Origin: Rhabditoides inermis
Taxonomy: Eukaryota; Nematoda; Chromadorea; Rhabditida; Rhabditidae
Assembly (NCBI GenBank): GCA_963966185.1
Contig: CAWZYM010000392.1
Coordinates: forward strand, 263,501 to 327,500
Length of the DNA stretch: 64,000 bases
Direction of reading: 5' to 3'
Positions 21,304-33,728 of this stretch are shown piece after piece. The position numbers and the translations under genes are program-made. The notes beneath the pieces were generated by a model. It had not been told where the DNA came from. It saw nothing but the letters and a program-made list of their open reading frames with translations, and did no database searches. Numbering within the stretch: the stretch's first letter is position 1; each line of letters starts with the position of its first letter.

Positions 21304-23479
21304 CTGAAACAGGTAGAGTTAGACGGGCATAGGGAGCAGTGCGGAGAAGCGATGGAGCAATGGAGAAGGAGAAATGGAGCAGGAGCAGTGAAAAACCGCG
21401 TGTCGCACGAGTCGGTATGCACAATGCGGGGGTTATCAGGAGAAGAAGGGGAACAGTTATCAGTTGGGCCGAAAACGGAATCGACGGAATGAGAGACGTT
21501 TCCATGAAACACATCGAAGAGATAAGTGAAACGGAATCGGCAAGGGTCGACTGTCTTATAGGGGAGACCAATGTTACAGCAGATCAGACGCGAACAGAGG
21601 GTGGGTTGATTCATTAATTGGTGAATGGAAAAGGAAGAAACGAAGAGGCGAATGGGGAGAGTGAATGTGCTGTGTATTGGGTGCTCGGTGCACCGGGGGA
21701 GGGAACGCCCCTTCTTCGGAGAGATATGGCGTGGCGAGGAGAGCAGAGAGTGAGAGGAGAGGAGAGTCCGAGCCACTGGGAAGAAACCAGAACGAGAGAG
21801 CGAGATCGAACACCCATGCCCTGACCTCTCGCTATGGGCACAGCGTGATGTATCGAGATACCAACAACGGAGGTCACCCTAGATGGTGGTATAATCCAAA
21901 AAGTACAAACGACTAAACTGCTGCATGACACTCTCCAAACAATCTAACACGTTTAGAGAGCGAGCATGCGATCACAGATGTTTGTACCCATTGGTATTGG
22001 AACGCTTTGATAGGGTATTATCAAATAGAACTTTGATCATCAATAGTAAGTAAACATGTGAATAATAGGTGTTCCCGAGGAGTTGGCAGGTTTTCTATTT
22101 ATACTTGATGAGTCGTCGGGGCGGAAAGGCCAACTACGCACTGTGTCTATTACATATAATAATGTGAGAATCACGCAAGAGAAACGAAGGAATGGGAGAT
22201 ACCAAGTCGAAGTCAACAAAAGGGCACCAACACCAAAAAATCAGAAGCCACACGATACACAGTGACAAATCCGGAAACAGGATATAAATATAGAGGGATT
22301 CGCGGATTTCTTACCGAACATGTTCCACTGAATATGAGAGCGCGTCAGCAATTCAGAGACCAGCTACTTCCGGTCGGCGGGGAGTCATCGTTTCATTGAC
22401 AAGGGTGATATCACTCTCATCTCATGGCTGAAGAGTGGGCAAAGGACGGACGACGCGCATCTATACACACAGACATGTAATGGAACCAAAGATCCGCACT
22501 GCGACTACTCTCTCCTTCTCCTCTCCACTCTTTCCCAGCAGATGGAAATAGCCGAAACATTAAACTCTCCGCCGCAGCTTTTGGTTGCAGTGACCGCTGT
22601 GCTCTCTGCGCATCGCCCACTCTCTCCCGGAGAGACTTGTCTCACTGCCTGTCCTCTCCCGTCGTCTACTGATGATGAGTGCACTTCGCACCCTGCTGCT
22701 CCAACTATCGCCCGCTCTCTCGCCCATTCTCCAAAAACCGAAGCGCGTTTTTGAATGCCCGCGAATCGCGCGATCACGTAAAAAAGTCTCATATTGCATG
22801 GGAATGATGAATCAACATCAGCAAATGTCGATCGGGTTTGTATGTGGAGGCAGTATTGGAATAGATGGGAAAAAATAATATTGACAAGTTAAAGCCGCTG
22901 AGTATCCATGTATGGATGTGTGTGTGGGCTCTCGCAACTAGTGAGAGAGAACAATGGGTGTGTGGTTTGTGCGCGACTGCCCTGCTCGCACACTCGAGTC
23001 GGGAGAGAGAGAGAAAGTGAAAGTGAGGGAGAGCGAGAGCGAGAGAGAGAGAGATGGAGGACGGAAGGAGGCAGACCGGCTCTGCGTGAGCTCGTCCCAC
23101 GCCACATCTCCTCTCCCCATATTGCCATCATTATTAAGCACCGTGCCCCTTTCTGCGCTCCTCCTCTCTCCTTGCATGCATATGCAACCCGATCGCGCCC
23201 CTTCGATCACTCACTCCATTGTCTCATCTCTTTCATGCCCTTTCCTTCCACTTCCGAGTGGATTATCCCTCGTGTGTGTGTGCTTGGATTTGAAAGAGCC
23301 GCGATAAGACAGAGTCAAGTGAGTCAAAAGACAAACACAGTGGCTGCAGCCGCCTTGCCAATGCCAATGCTCACATCCCGGCGCATCCGCACACGATCAC
23401 ATCATAAGCATAATGTATAGCCACGTCCTCCTTTCCCTACGCCTCTCTCTCTCTGTATAGCCACGTCCTCCTTTCCCTA

Positions 23480-23534
<55 letters not shown>

Positions 23535-23601
23535 GGCGCGTCCCGGTGGAATTTGATTGTCGCTTCACGTGGAATCACGGCATTCTCTCTCCATTGCCAG
23601 A
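21304..23601. other. Large divergent intergenic region, ODC / unknown gene
   Basis: About 2.3 kb between the ODC leader exons and the plus-strand gene at 23602. Further ODC 5' UTR exons may lie here but none can be proven. It contains purine- and pyrimidine-rich tracts (GA-rich near 23005-23055, CT near 23486-23528) and a 40-bp tandem duplication. Open frames here have no recognisable protein signature. Confidence 0.6.
23416..23528. repeat. 40-bp tandem duplication leading into a (CT)n array
   Basis: The unit starting 'gtatagccacgtcctccttt' occupies 23416-23455 and is repeated directly at 23456-23495. The second copy runs into about 35 bases of uninterrupted CT. Confidence 0.95.
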
Positions 23602-24858
23602 ATGTCGTCTACTGAATGGTGGCCGGCTAGGCTGCTGCTCTACATACTATTCCGGCTGGTGAGGACACTCGTAAAGGTAGGTTTCATTCATGTGATATTC
23701 CTAATTGATCCATGTCGTCCATATTCCTACTCTTTCCTAGGCCGAGTCTCGTGTGGTTGTGTTCGTCCGCCGCCTCATCTGGGCGGAGAGCGGAGTCGTC
23801 GAGTACTCACACATCCTAGCACGGTAAACATGCACAACAACTATGCATCTAGGCGAATAGAAAATCACACCACCACACCACCACACCACCATACCACTCA
23901 CGCAACCCACACCTCCACTGTTATACACCACCACACCACCCACACCACATAGGAAATCCCACCACCACACCATCACACCAGCACACCATCACACCACCAT
24001 ACCACTCACGCAACCCACACCTCCACTCCTATACACCACCACACCACCACCCACACCACATAGGAAATCACACCACACACCATCACGTGGTGGTGTGGTG
24101 GTTTGGTGGTGTGGTGGTGTGATGGTGTGATGGTGTGATGGTGTGATGGTGTGAACTCCATATTGCCTATTGTCTATTTGCAGTATGCGTCTGTCTGTAT
24201 GGGAGTGCGCGCGGGATGCCGACTTTCTCACATTCCACGACTCTTTCGGACAGGCAGAGGAGCTGCAGTCGCCTGACTGGGTAAGTACACGTTTATCTTT
24301 GAAAAAAATTCCTGGATATTCTACTGTAGTGTATCTACGCGCTCTCCTCCACGCATGTCTTCCTCGTGCACCTTCCCTCTGTCCCGCCGTCTATCGAAGC
24401 CGCACCTCGAATGACGGACAGCCTCCATGCAACCGCAGACCGAGTCGCTCGGATCTCATGGCAGCACTTTCAAGACGTCGCCCAACGCATCGGACCCTTC
24501 AAGAGTCAGTGTCTTCTGTCGCCTTCACACCTTTCCAATCATTGCAGGTCGTGTTGTGATGCTGCACTCCGTCCCTGCCTCTGGAGGAACGTGTTCGGGA
24601 GAGCTGCTGCAGGTGAATCACTCTCATTTTCAAGAGGTGCATTCTGGTTTGTGTGCAGGCGTGTGACCCGTCGTGTGAGGGTGTGCTGGTGTGGGGCGAG
24701 CCGCCGTTCCTCTCCTCTCTCGCACTACTCGAACCCATCACATCCATAGAGGCCATGCACCGATTCGTACACGCCACACTCAAGTTCGCACTCCAACACC
24801 AGAACAAGTTCCAGACGGTTGTACTGAAAACGAGGTGGGTCCATCCTGTCATCTCCCT

Positions 24859-24930
<72 letters not shown>

Positions 24931-25656
24931 ATCATTCTCCATAGGTCGTGCTGCATTCGTCTGGTTCCGTATGTGCACGCGGGGACTCCGTCTGTGCAGC
25001 ACGTGTTCGTCTCCAGCAGACAGCCACTCGAGACGGTCGCGAGGCTGGCGCGACGCGCATCACCACAACACGCGCCCGCATTCCAATTGGTACGTCTCCC
25101 CGCTGGCCCTCTCCATCACTCAACCCCCTTCTAGATGATGCACACCCTCTCCTTCTCGCCGGCCTTCTGTGACTGGCTGACGACGTGGAGAATGTGCGAG
25201 CCCCACCTAATCTACAGGTACTCCATTCCTTCTCCCATTTCCTCTCACTCTCCTAGGGTCGGCCCGAAGGAGGCGTTCGAAGTGGCTCTTGCATTCATGA
25301 TGGGAGCCACCATCCAATACCAGAAGACACTCTCATTCTACGCACTAGAGACCATCTACTTTGAGGATCTGGTAAGGGAGGAGTGAAGGGAGTATAGATG
25401 GACGTCCACTTCAGATTTCTGACACGTCGAGTGTTGTGCGACCGTTGCTGGGAGTGTGTGGAATAGACGAGCTGTGCTTGCCAGAGTGCATCGAGTGGAA
25501 GAGACGCATCGAACCCCTGCTAAAGTAAACCTCCTATCTCATATCATCTTTCATATCTCCTTCAGAGAGTCGTGGGGAGGCGAGGAGTTGACGGAGGAGC
25601 AGCAGGACAGGGTCAAGCAGCTCGTCGATCTAATTCAGGCAGACTGGGCCCACTAG
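23602..25656 (+). CDS. Unrecognised membrane-anchored protein with P-loop-like segment
   Basis: The ATG at 23602 starts MSSTEWWPARLLLYILFRLV, a hydrophobic N-terminal anchor. It joins AESRVVVFVRRLIWAESG, then across a repeat-filled intron (about 23823-24180) to MRLSVWECARDADFLTFHD. Later parts include VVMLHSVPASGGTCSGELLQ, which has a GGT..GE pattern reminiscent of a P-loop or sulfotransferase-type nucleotide site, then VLVWGEPPFLSSLALLEP and LIYRVGPKEAFEVALAFM. The stop is TAG at 25654 after LVDLIQADWAH. About 430 residues from about ten exons. I do not recognise the family with confidence; it could be an uncharacterised nematode P-loop protein. A long CT array sits in one intron (24862-24928). 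Confidence 0.6.
23866..24155. repeat. CACCAC minisatellite with an inverted GTGGTG arm
   Basis: Two tandem copies of a roughly 115-base block (caccaccacaccaccat, then acgcaacccacacctccact, ending cacaccacataggaaatc) are followed by TGGTGGTGTGGTG repeats on the same strand. Together they can form a long hairpin. It fills an intron of the unknown gene at 23602. Confidence 0.9.
24862..24928. repeat. (CT)n microsatellite in intron
   Basis: CT in the sense strand, ending shortly before the acceptor of the exon at about 24945. It may double as a polypyrimidine tract. Confidence 0.95.
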
Positions 25657-25931
25657 CCCCCCCAGCCCATTTTACTATCACTTATAGAACATCCATGTAC
25701 TTATCTACAATACTGGTATCTGCACAGATTTATCAGAGATAAATATATACGAACAATTTGGAGGAATAAATTAGAGGGAGATGCTCACTGGATCAGACCG
25801 TCAATTCAAAATACACACATGTATACACGGGGGAGGAGAGGAGAGAAGACTACACACGCACACTCAATCACAATGTACAGGAACCAGCTGTACTCTACAG
25901 GTATCATGTAAGGACTCACTGAACAACTGAC

Positions 25932-27269
25932 TCAGTCCTTCTTGAGATAGAGGAGGTCGTAGTGTCCGGGAGTGTACAGGAGATGGGCGTGGATGCGTCC
26001 AGTCGAATCCGGAGGGAAGTCGTAGTGCACTCCTCCATTCGGAGCCGCAGACTGATCAAGGTACTCCACTCGTAGACGCACTCCTATAACAGTTATCTCT
26101 CGCCCGCCCCTTCGAACACGCCCACTCACCGATCGCTCCGACGAGGGCTGTGACTGCGAGGTGGTCAGCGTCCTTCCACATGGGCTCGATTTCAGTCTGA
26201 GATAAACAAGTTCGGAGGAAAAAAAATACAAAATCATACCTGGCAGAATTCCTCGAGAGAACGGTCTCCGTCGATGAACGGAGCAAAGTCGGCAGAGTTC
26301 TCCTTCAGGTAACCGGAAGCAACCAGGCTAAATATAAACATTAGCATAAAAACATAGTAATGAAAAAGAGTACGTACCGCAGGAATATGACGAGGTAGTT
26401 GGACTGGGCGTCGTCGTTAAGCAGCTCGAACGCCTTCTCCTCGCCCATTTTACCCTTCACTACTTCGTCCAGGAACTCGTAGAACTACAAACAACTAGAA
26501 TCTATAAAAACCGACAAATAGAAACAAATGTGTGTTACTGACCACTTCGCAGAAGTCGGTGGTGGTGAACTCGGCGAATCCGAGTTTGATGAGTCGGTCC
26601 TGCCATCCTCGGCACACCTCGTTGAACCTGCAGGTGATATGTGCATGAGAGCAGAGGGGGGGGGGCTCACCGCCTGCACTCATCGGGGTCGTGGAGCATG
26701 TTCTCCACCTGCGCCACCAGCACCGCCCGGTAGAAGCAGTTGCCGTCACGGCGCACCTCACGCATGTGAGAGTAGCGTTGCGACAGCTCCTACAACACAT
26801 GCAATGCATATGCACATAATGACAAAGAGTGAAATGAACATACGGTGGCTTTGATGAAGAACTCGACCGAGTTGTCGGGGTCGTAGCGGGCGACGAGCGT
26901 GTCGATGCCGCGTCGCTCCGACACCAGCGCCTGCTGCTTCGTCTACAATGTCATTGTCAACAGCTGTATTATGAAATACTAGATAAACATAAATACCACA
27001 ATAATCCGACCTCCTGCTCAATCTCGCGAAGCTGGTTGTCGATCAGTGCGTTCTCCTCCTCCGAATTCCGCACAGGGTCCGACGAGGGCACCTCCGAACC
27101 ACCCTACATAAACATGCATAAGAAAACTACTATTTGCAAGAATAACATAAACAAAAATATTTATAGAAGATATTTATAGAAGATTCGACACAGACCAGCC
27201 ACCCACCTCGACGGGAGCGGCAGGAGCAACTCCGCCCTCTGAAGCCTCAACAGCGGTTATCTCCGTCAT
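25932..27269 (-). CDS. otub-1: Otubain (OTUB1-type ubiquitin thioesterase)
   Basis: Cysteine protease of the OTU family that cleaves Lys48-linked ubiquitin and can inhibit E2 enzymes. The ATG at 27269 (MTEITAVEASEGGVAPA) opens an acidic N-terminal region. It is followed by DNQLREIEQE, the RRDGNCFYRAVL catalytic Asp/Cys loop (about 26750), RLVASGYLKENSADFAPF, IEPMWKDADHLAVTALVGAI, and the C-terminal IHAHLLYTPGHYDLLY catalytic His. It ends LKKD-stop at 25932. About 270 residues, the normal otubain length. All catalytic residues are intact. The introns are short, except the one before the first catalytic exon. The neighbouring minus-strand gene upstream is 0.85 kb away, so no operon link is evident. 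Confidence 0.97.
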
Positions 27270-28122
27270 GCCTGAACAATGAAAATGAACAATACTTGAA
27301 AAAAATGACATGGAACTCTAAAATCAGAAATTTTTTTACCAGAAAACAACAAAAAATGTAAACACATTATTTATATGTAACTATTCCAAATGCCAAATAT
27401 AAGCGAAAATGTGTGCACATGGCGTGGTAAAGTGTGCACAAGGTGATCAGCTGATGCTGATTTTTATTCGAATTCGTCACACCCAGTTGCTCCCGGTTCG
27501 TAAGCCTAATTATATTTGCGCGGGAAAACGGGCCATTTTGAACGGGTCACGCGCCCGATTCGCATGAGTATGCCGATTTCAATCGAGTTGTTTTCCATAT
27601 AGCGGCGAACGAAATATTGATCTTAATATACGAAATTGTAGCTAAGAATTTGCTCCATAATCGTTATGCACAACTTTATTTTTAAGCTCATGTCTGCTGA
27701 ACGGCAAGCTTACTACGCCACGAATTTGAGATTATCGAGCAAAATCTGGGGCCGACAGTGTAAATATTTTCCGTATTACAGTTCTAATCGTGATTTGGTC
27801 CTATATGTTTTATAGACTGGATTATTGCGAATCCAAAGAGCCCTTGAAATCGAATTTAGATGCAGTGGAAGTTGAAAAACAACTCAATTGAATGTCAAAA
27901 CGCAGCACTCGCATGGTGAAAATTCACGGTTAGTGTTACCTGCCCGCGATCAGTTGCCGGCCGGCTATTCATTAGATCCTCGATTTGTCGTTCATTGATT
28001 GATTTGACTTGCGCGTCGTATATCATTGATTGTTTGTTGTTTATAACTGTGATATTTATCTCATAATGTGAACAAAATAACATGCATGTTTTGAGAACAA
28101 TAGAACACTAATCCCGTGTATC
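27270..28122. other. Intergenic spacer upstream of otubain
   Basis: About 850 bases, AT-rich, without convincing exons. It should contain the otubain promoter and the 3' UTR of the element-derived gene. Confidence 0.6.
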
Positions 28123-31100
28123 CTATTCTTGTGTGTTCTGCGCAGTCTCCTCCTTCTCGGCCTCCACATCACGATCCTCCCACAAGATGAGAGCGCGAGC
28201 GTTCACCTCCTGCATGATGACCTGGAGTGCGGCGGGACTCATCTGCGCGAAGCCCATCCTGCTCGCCACCGCGTTCACGTGCGCGTGGAGGGCCTCAAGA
28301 CCCTGCTCGCTGAACAGTCCGATGGTTCCCCACTCGTCGAGAAACGTCTTCACGTGCTCTGTAAACAGTTAATTACTAACACTAACGGGAGAGAGGGGGA
28401 GAGAGAGTCGCATAATAACCCACTGATGAGCACGTGGTGCTTGGGCGTCTCTCGTAGTTCGGGGAAGTGCACCATGTAGGTGCCGGGAAGCTGCACGCAC
28501 GCTCGCTTCACCCGTTCCTTGTGTGTCGTCTCCAGGAACTTGCTCTTCATACCCGACTGTATTACGAGCAGGAGGTTGGCCACGGCCTGGTACTTCTCTG
28601 CCAGTCTCTTCACCACCGTCGACGGATGCTTGGCCAGCGGTTCCACAATGTGATGGAAGTTCTTGATGTAGAGCTGACACATCGTACCGTTCAGAGATCC
28701 TGTAAGGAATGTCATTAACTTTGTGTTTGATGATGGGCATGATAATATGTGATGTGATAATCCACGTGTCTTTGTATTCACCTGTGTGGTAGGTGTTTTC
28801 ACGGATCTTGTACTCGGCCATCTTCGACTTGACCGCTGCCAACAGTCCATTCATCTTCGCTCCTTTCAGGATCTGTCGCAGTTGCTGCTCACGCTCGATC
28901 TTCGTCTTCAGCACAGTAAACTGTGCCGCCACGTCAGGGAGAGATGCACCGGCGCCAAGACGACATCTGCATAATGTGAGTTATTATTGTAATAATTGAA
29001 TTGTGTTTATCACTCACACCATGCATCGGTGCTCCCCCATTCGATCATCCTCTTGCATATCCGCAGTGAGCAGTCCGTCGCATGCTTGGTGCACGCGACG
29101 TCCGCACTCATCGCACGCCTTCCACTTGAGTAGCTGAGTGACCGGAATGGTCTTCTTCAGGTTCTCGCTCTGACGGAATGGGCACCAGCTGTGGCTGCAC
29201 CCATCCGACCCGTCGCCGACCACTTCCAGTCCCTCCAGTGGATCTGAAAATGTATGTTTTGTCAATCAATTAATCAATCGATTTGCTTATAGACTCACCT
29301 TGTGGATGGATCACTGAGACGAGTCTGGAGAACCTCTGGGCACGGCTCGCAGCTGTCTTGAGGGCAGAATCGGGGAGAGTCGGGAACGCGCTGGTGGAAA
29401 CGTCGGCGTTTCCGCACTGCGAAGGCAAGCAACCCATGGTGAGTTCGAGCCCTATCTTGGTGTACACGTCGATGGTGTAGCAGTCCTCGTTGAGAGCGTT
29501 CTTGAGCTGCTGTGTCACTCCCATGTCGAGATGTAGCTGTGCCAGTGCACACTCGCCATTGAGCAATGGCTGCTGTGCCATCCCTGATGTCTTCGCATAG
29601 ACGACCTTCTTCATCTTCTCCGCCTTGATTCCATACTTCACCATTTCAGCATGACGACGTTTCGGATGGGACGTCTGGCGCACGACCGGGGGCACGCCTG
29701 CTCTCTCGGCCTCCTGCTTGTCCTCAGGTGAGACATCCTTGATGCAGTACTTGAACTGCTTCAGCTCGCTCTTCGGTTTGTGGCAATACACGCAGAACCA
29801 CGTGCACGCTGTGCCTCCGTGTCCCTGGGTAGATGCAATAGATTTCAGGTCCCCAATCAGCATCTTGACCAGCTGCATCTTCTCCCCCTCCTTGTTGAAC
29901 ACCTCCTCGAGTTCGTTGATCTTGTCGAACAGCTTACTGAAGATTGCGCGGATATACTGCATGCACTCCTTCCCCGCGTACATCCCAATCATGTGCCAGT
30001 TGTAGCATGAGTTGGCGTTGGAGTTGTTGGCGAAAGAGATTGCCAGCTTAGTCAATCCCTTGCCAGCATCAATTCCGATCCGCAACCATGCCTTGTTCTT
30101 GAATCCCGGGTCTTTGCGAGTGATCCTTCTCTTGGCGAGTTCCAAGATAAAGTCGTGAAGAGTGTCGGGGTCAATCAGAGCGCACATCAACTGCTTCGAC
30201 TCGCCCGACTCTGAAAATATACTGTTTTTTTCACTTCAGATCTACTCCACTGGTGGGTCTACTGTGCCACGCTGCTCTGACTCTGGGAAAGGGGGCAGGG
30301 AGAGAGGGAGAGATTGGTGAGTGTTTTATCACTAAACTTGTTTGTGAAGTAGTTGTTTTGTTATTGTTGTATTTTCCTCTTATACCCTTCTCCCATCCAC
30401 AAATTGTTCGTTGTTCATTTCCATTCGTTTGTCTGTTTGTCTTTCATACACCTTTCCATTACTCACTCTTATCGGTGAGTGTTGCGGTGAATGACTTGTA
30501 CTTCTCGTGAATGATCATGTCGTTCTTGGCCCTCTTGAAGACGGTTCTTCCATGGAGCATCTTCTTTCCCATTGCTTTGTTCAGTTGAGTCGCCATGTTG
30601 ATACTCTTGGTCTGCGAAAGATTCGCTTCCGTAAATATACGGACTTGTGTGTCTGTAATATAAAAATGTAAGTATCATATAATTCCAATGTTCTACCTGG
30701 GTGAACATGGTGCGCTCCTTGCTCGACCTCATCCCACGCTTTTTGTAGACCGGGAACGACGGAGAGCCACGTCTTCATCGCCAGCGCGAGTGAAGCTGCA
30801 GCGGCGGCAGGGTCAGAACGATCGTGTGGGAGAGCAGAGAGAGCAGCCTTCCACGACAGGTGAGTCCAATTGCTGCAAGTATTGTATTGACATTTGACAA
30901 ATTCCATTCCTGTGGTATCGCTATCACTGTAACTCACTAGAAGCTCCCTTTGTTCTCTGCCTGCTGTGCTTTCATGTAGTCCTTCTGCCCGTCCTTCCCG
31001 TGGGGAGGTAACGGAAAGTGTCGATATGTGTGTCCACTTGCGGTGTTGAACACGTAGCTCTCATCGACCAGCTGGACACGGCCTTTCCTCAGGTTGACGA

Positions 31101-33728
31101 CAAGAGAGCGATCGAGAACGGCTAGCGGCGCACTCGAGGCACCTGCATCGGCGGCGTCCTCTTCTAAACATGTGCTCAGGTACTATTACACACTGTGATA
31201 TCAAGTTGTTCACCTTGTGTGTGCTGTCCGTTTTGCCCGCGATCCCGTTGCTGCTGTCCCTCCTCTTCCTCCTCCTCCTCTTCTTCCTCCTCTTCCTCCT
31301 CCTCATGTCTCTCTCCCATCTCTTCCCTGATTGATCTAGTATCCTGTTCTCCCGTGTAATCTTCTCCCTCCGCCCCCATGTCGTATCCATCCGCTTCTGC
31401 TGCTCCCGCCAATGCATCGTTGATCTCTCCTTGCGTTGCCTCCATCCAATCCACATCCAAGTTCTCGGGCGTCGTGAGAATCAACTCATTGCCTGGATAT
31501 ATTATATATGAAATCATTCAGATAAGGTATGCTGCGTCTCCTTCCTACTACTGACTAGATGGGCGCCTGTGACAACACCACACATTTCGACTGCCACAAC
31601 GGAATGTGCATCACTCCCCCCCCTTCCCTAGAGCTGTGCTACAATATCCACGACTGCGGCAAATTAACGGTACGTTTCGAATCATTGACTTGTTATTAAC
31701 TGTTGATTGCAGGACGAGGCCAACTGCCACTACCTGCACGAGAGTCCGGTCGACAAGATGATCTGCACAATAATGGAGTGTGTCGGTGAGTGCTCGGGTG
31801 GTATTGATTGATATTGATTGATTGTAGCACGATGATTGAAGAAGGCGTTCAAGTGTGACCCATGATCCCTGTTGCTAGCCATTCGCGTCACTCTCGCGTG
31901 CCTCCCTTCTCTACTCCACTCGATCCGAATGCGTCGCCGGTGATTCCATCGCTTTTTTGGACCCTGTCTGCACGTCGTCAAGTTCGACAGAAACGAGGTA
32001 TGCTGGAGTAGTTGTAGTACTGCAGTAGAAGTACTGTAGTACTAAACACTTTAAATATACCCCTTCTGGGAGATGACGAGGAGAAGTGTGCGATGCCCGC
32101 CTCCGACTGTCAATGACTACTGTGAGCACACATCTGCCCGGGTATAGGATGATCAGTTCCAGTCTCGGTTCTCTCGAGGACGAGGTACGAGTTACTGTTG
32201 TTACTTCTGTCAACTGTTTCGGGTACGTTGTGTTTGTTTAGATCCAATACATCATGCATCCCGGGTCAGTTGCAGTGCGATGGTGAGAAGGACTGTGACG
32301 ATGGGTCGGACGAGGAGAACTGCCACGCCGGAGGATGACTACAGCGAGACACTGGTGGAGCTGGACTGGCTCTGCCCGCCCCGACACTACCAATGCAACG
32401 GTACGTTCGACTGTCACGAATATATACTGGCCGTGTTCATCATGGCTTTGTTTAGACCGCGTGAATCGTGCGTCTGTACCTATGTCGAAGACGTGCAACG
32501 GAGTGTCTGACTGTCCGGGCGGAGACGACGAGCCGACACTGTGAGGGAAGCCTGCGGCGGACACGACTGCAACGCCGGCTCCCTGTTCACAGTGTGTTTC
32601 ACTTGCAGTTTCTCAACTCGATAACATTTGTGATGTTAGGCGTCATCGATCTGCTCATTTAGATAAAAAAGAAACCAACGTTAATGAATCACCGATTTGC
32701 AGGCCCGACTACTGCGTACTGTGCGACTAAATTTGCTGCACCAGGATACGAACTTCCAACTCGCGTGCGTCATCGTTGGAATAGTCATGTTCAGGTACGG
32801 TATACGTGTAGTCCACTTTTGGCACGGACTACTTTACTTATTCGTTCAGGAGCCCGTGTTCGCAGGACGTGAGAGGATGCAGAACAAGATGGAGAGTATC
32901 ATCACACCTGCGTCAACCTGAGTGTGGAGCAATACGTGGCACCCCACCGAACCGTTCCACATCACTGTTCCATGTTTCCGCCAATTATTTATACTCCATA
33001 GTTCAATAATATACGTTTCACGTTTCATTACCTGTTCATTCAGTTCATTCACCCAATATGTATATTATTTTCACCATTAAACATTTGTAAGAATTTTTAA
33101 ATAAATACCTTGTACGTGATAGTAGTCGTGGTCAATGAGAGCGTATTGGATGGGGCGCATGCCCTGCTGAGGAGAGCGACGAGCAGGAGGGAACGTCGAC
33201 GTGGACGGCACATCATCGAGGTGCTCGTCGTTCAGCATGGCCACAACCTCCTCTACCTGGCCACCACCGCCACCCTGGCTCTCATCTACACGCGCATGCG
33301 AATGAGTTGCCGCATCCCCCGCAGCGGCATGGGGTGCAACAGCAGGGGGTGCAGCAGCAGCCGCGGCTGCGGCAGCGGCTTCGGCAGCAGCTTTGGCATC
33401 ACTCATACGCTTCAGCTTATTCTTCCGAAATCCCTTCTCTCTGCAATCATTTGTTGGGTTTCTATTACAAAAACAAACAATGAGCAAAGTACAAACAATT
33501 TTATCCTTATTGTGATAACACAATTACAACAAGTTGTGAGCATTCGAAATGGTCTACACAATCTACTAATAACTAGAATTTTGTATCTTCTCCTTTTCCA
33601 TAACTTGAACCAAACGGGTAACTGAAAAAACGAACTATATAAACCATGTAATGTACACACGAATACGAAAACACTCACGATTTTCGTTTCCCGACTTCTC
33701 CGGCCGGTCGGCAAGGGATTCGACCCAT
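28123..33728 (-). CDS. Mobile-element-derived multi-exon protein with PHD-like zinc knuckle
   Basis: The ATG at 33728 (MGRIPCRPAGEVGKRKS, exon to 33679) joins in phase to the exon 33461-33109 (CREKGFRKNKLKRM, an alanine run, YALIDHDYYHVQG). That exon joins, across a 1616-bp intron, to the exon starting 31492 (NELILTTPENLDVDW). An acidic Glu run follows. The core has LRIGIDAGKGLTKLAIS, IGDLKSIASTQGHGG, a CTWFCVYCHK cysteine cluster (29270-30190), a CDECGRRVHQACDG PHD-like knuckle (about 29100), and a C-terminal TPKHHVLIS...LFSEQGLEALH block (28450-28290). GDLK...G.CTWC followed by K.H.L...SEQ..EA.H is the layout I associate with an uncharacterised repetitive protein family in animal genomes that looks transposon-related. 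Stop at 28123. Catalytic activity is unproven; the intact frame over about ten exons argues for a host gene or a young copy. Confidence 0.6.
31559..32924 (+). pseudogene. Decayed LDL-receptor class A repeat protein nested in an intron
   Basis: Pieces of LDLa repeats are visible on the plus strand: MGACDNTTHFDCHNGMCI (31559) with DEANCHYL after a short intron, GDDEEKCAMPASDC, QCDGEKDCDDGSDEENCHAG (32265-32330), HYQCN, then TCNGVSDCPGGDDEP and CGGHDCNAG (32490-32575). A membrane-like segment NFQLACVIVGIVMF follows near 32750. The frame breaks at least twice, after the CHAG segment (TGA, continuing in another frame) and after GGDDEP. No suitable splice sites repair either break, so I call it a pseudogene. 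Sequencing error or missed exons is the alternative. It lies wholly inside the 1616-bp intron (31493-33108) of the minus-strand gene. Confidence 0.6.

Noticed and set aside
21614..21931. Several overlapping open frames in the ODC upstream region
   Set aside because: Low-complexity Ser/Leu/Arg composition, no splice-supported exons and no family signature.
33355..33400. GCN repeat tract as a microsatellite
   Set aside because: It is coding: an alanine run in the second exon of the element-derived gene, with mixed GCN codons.
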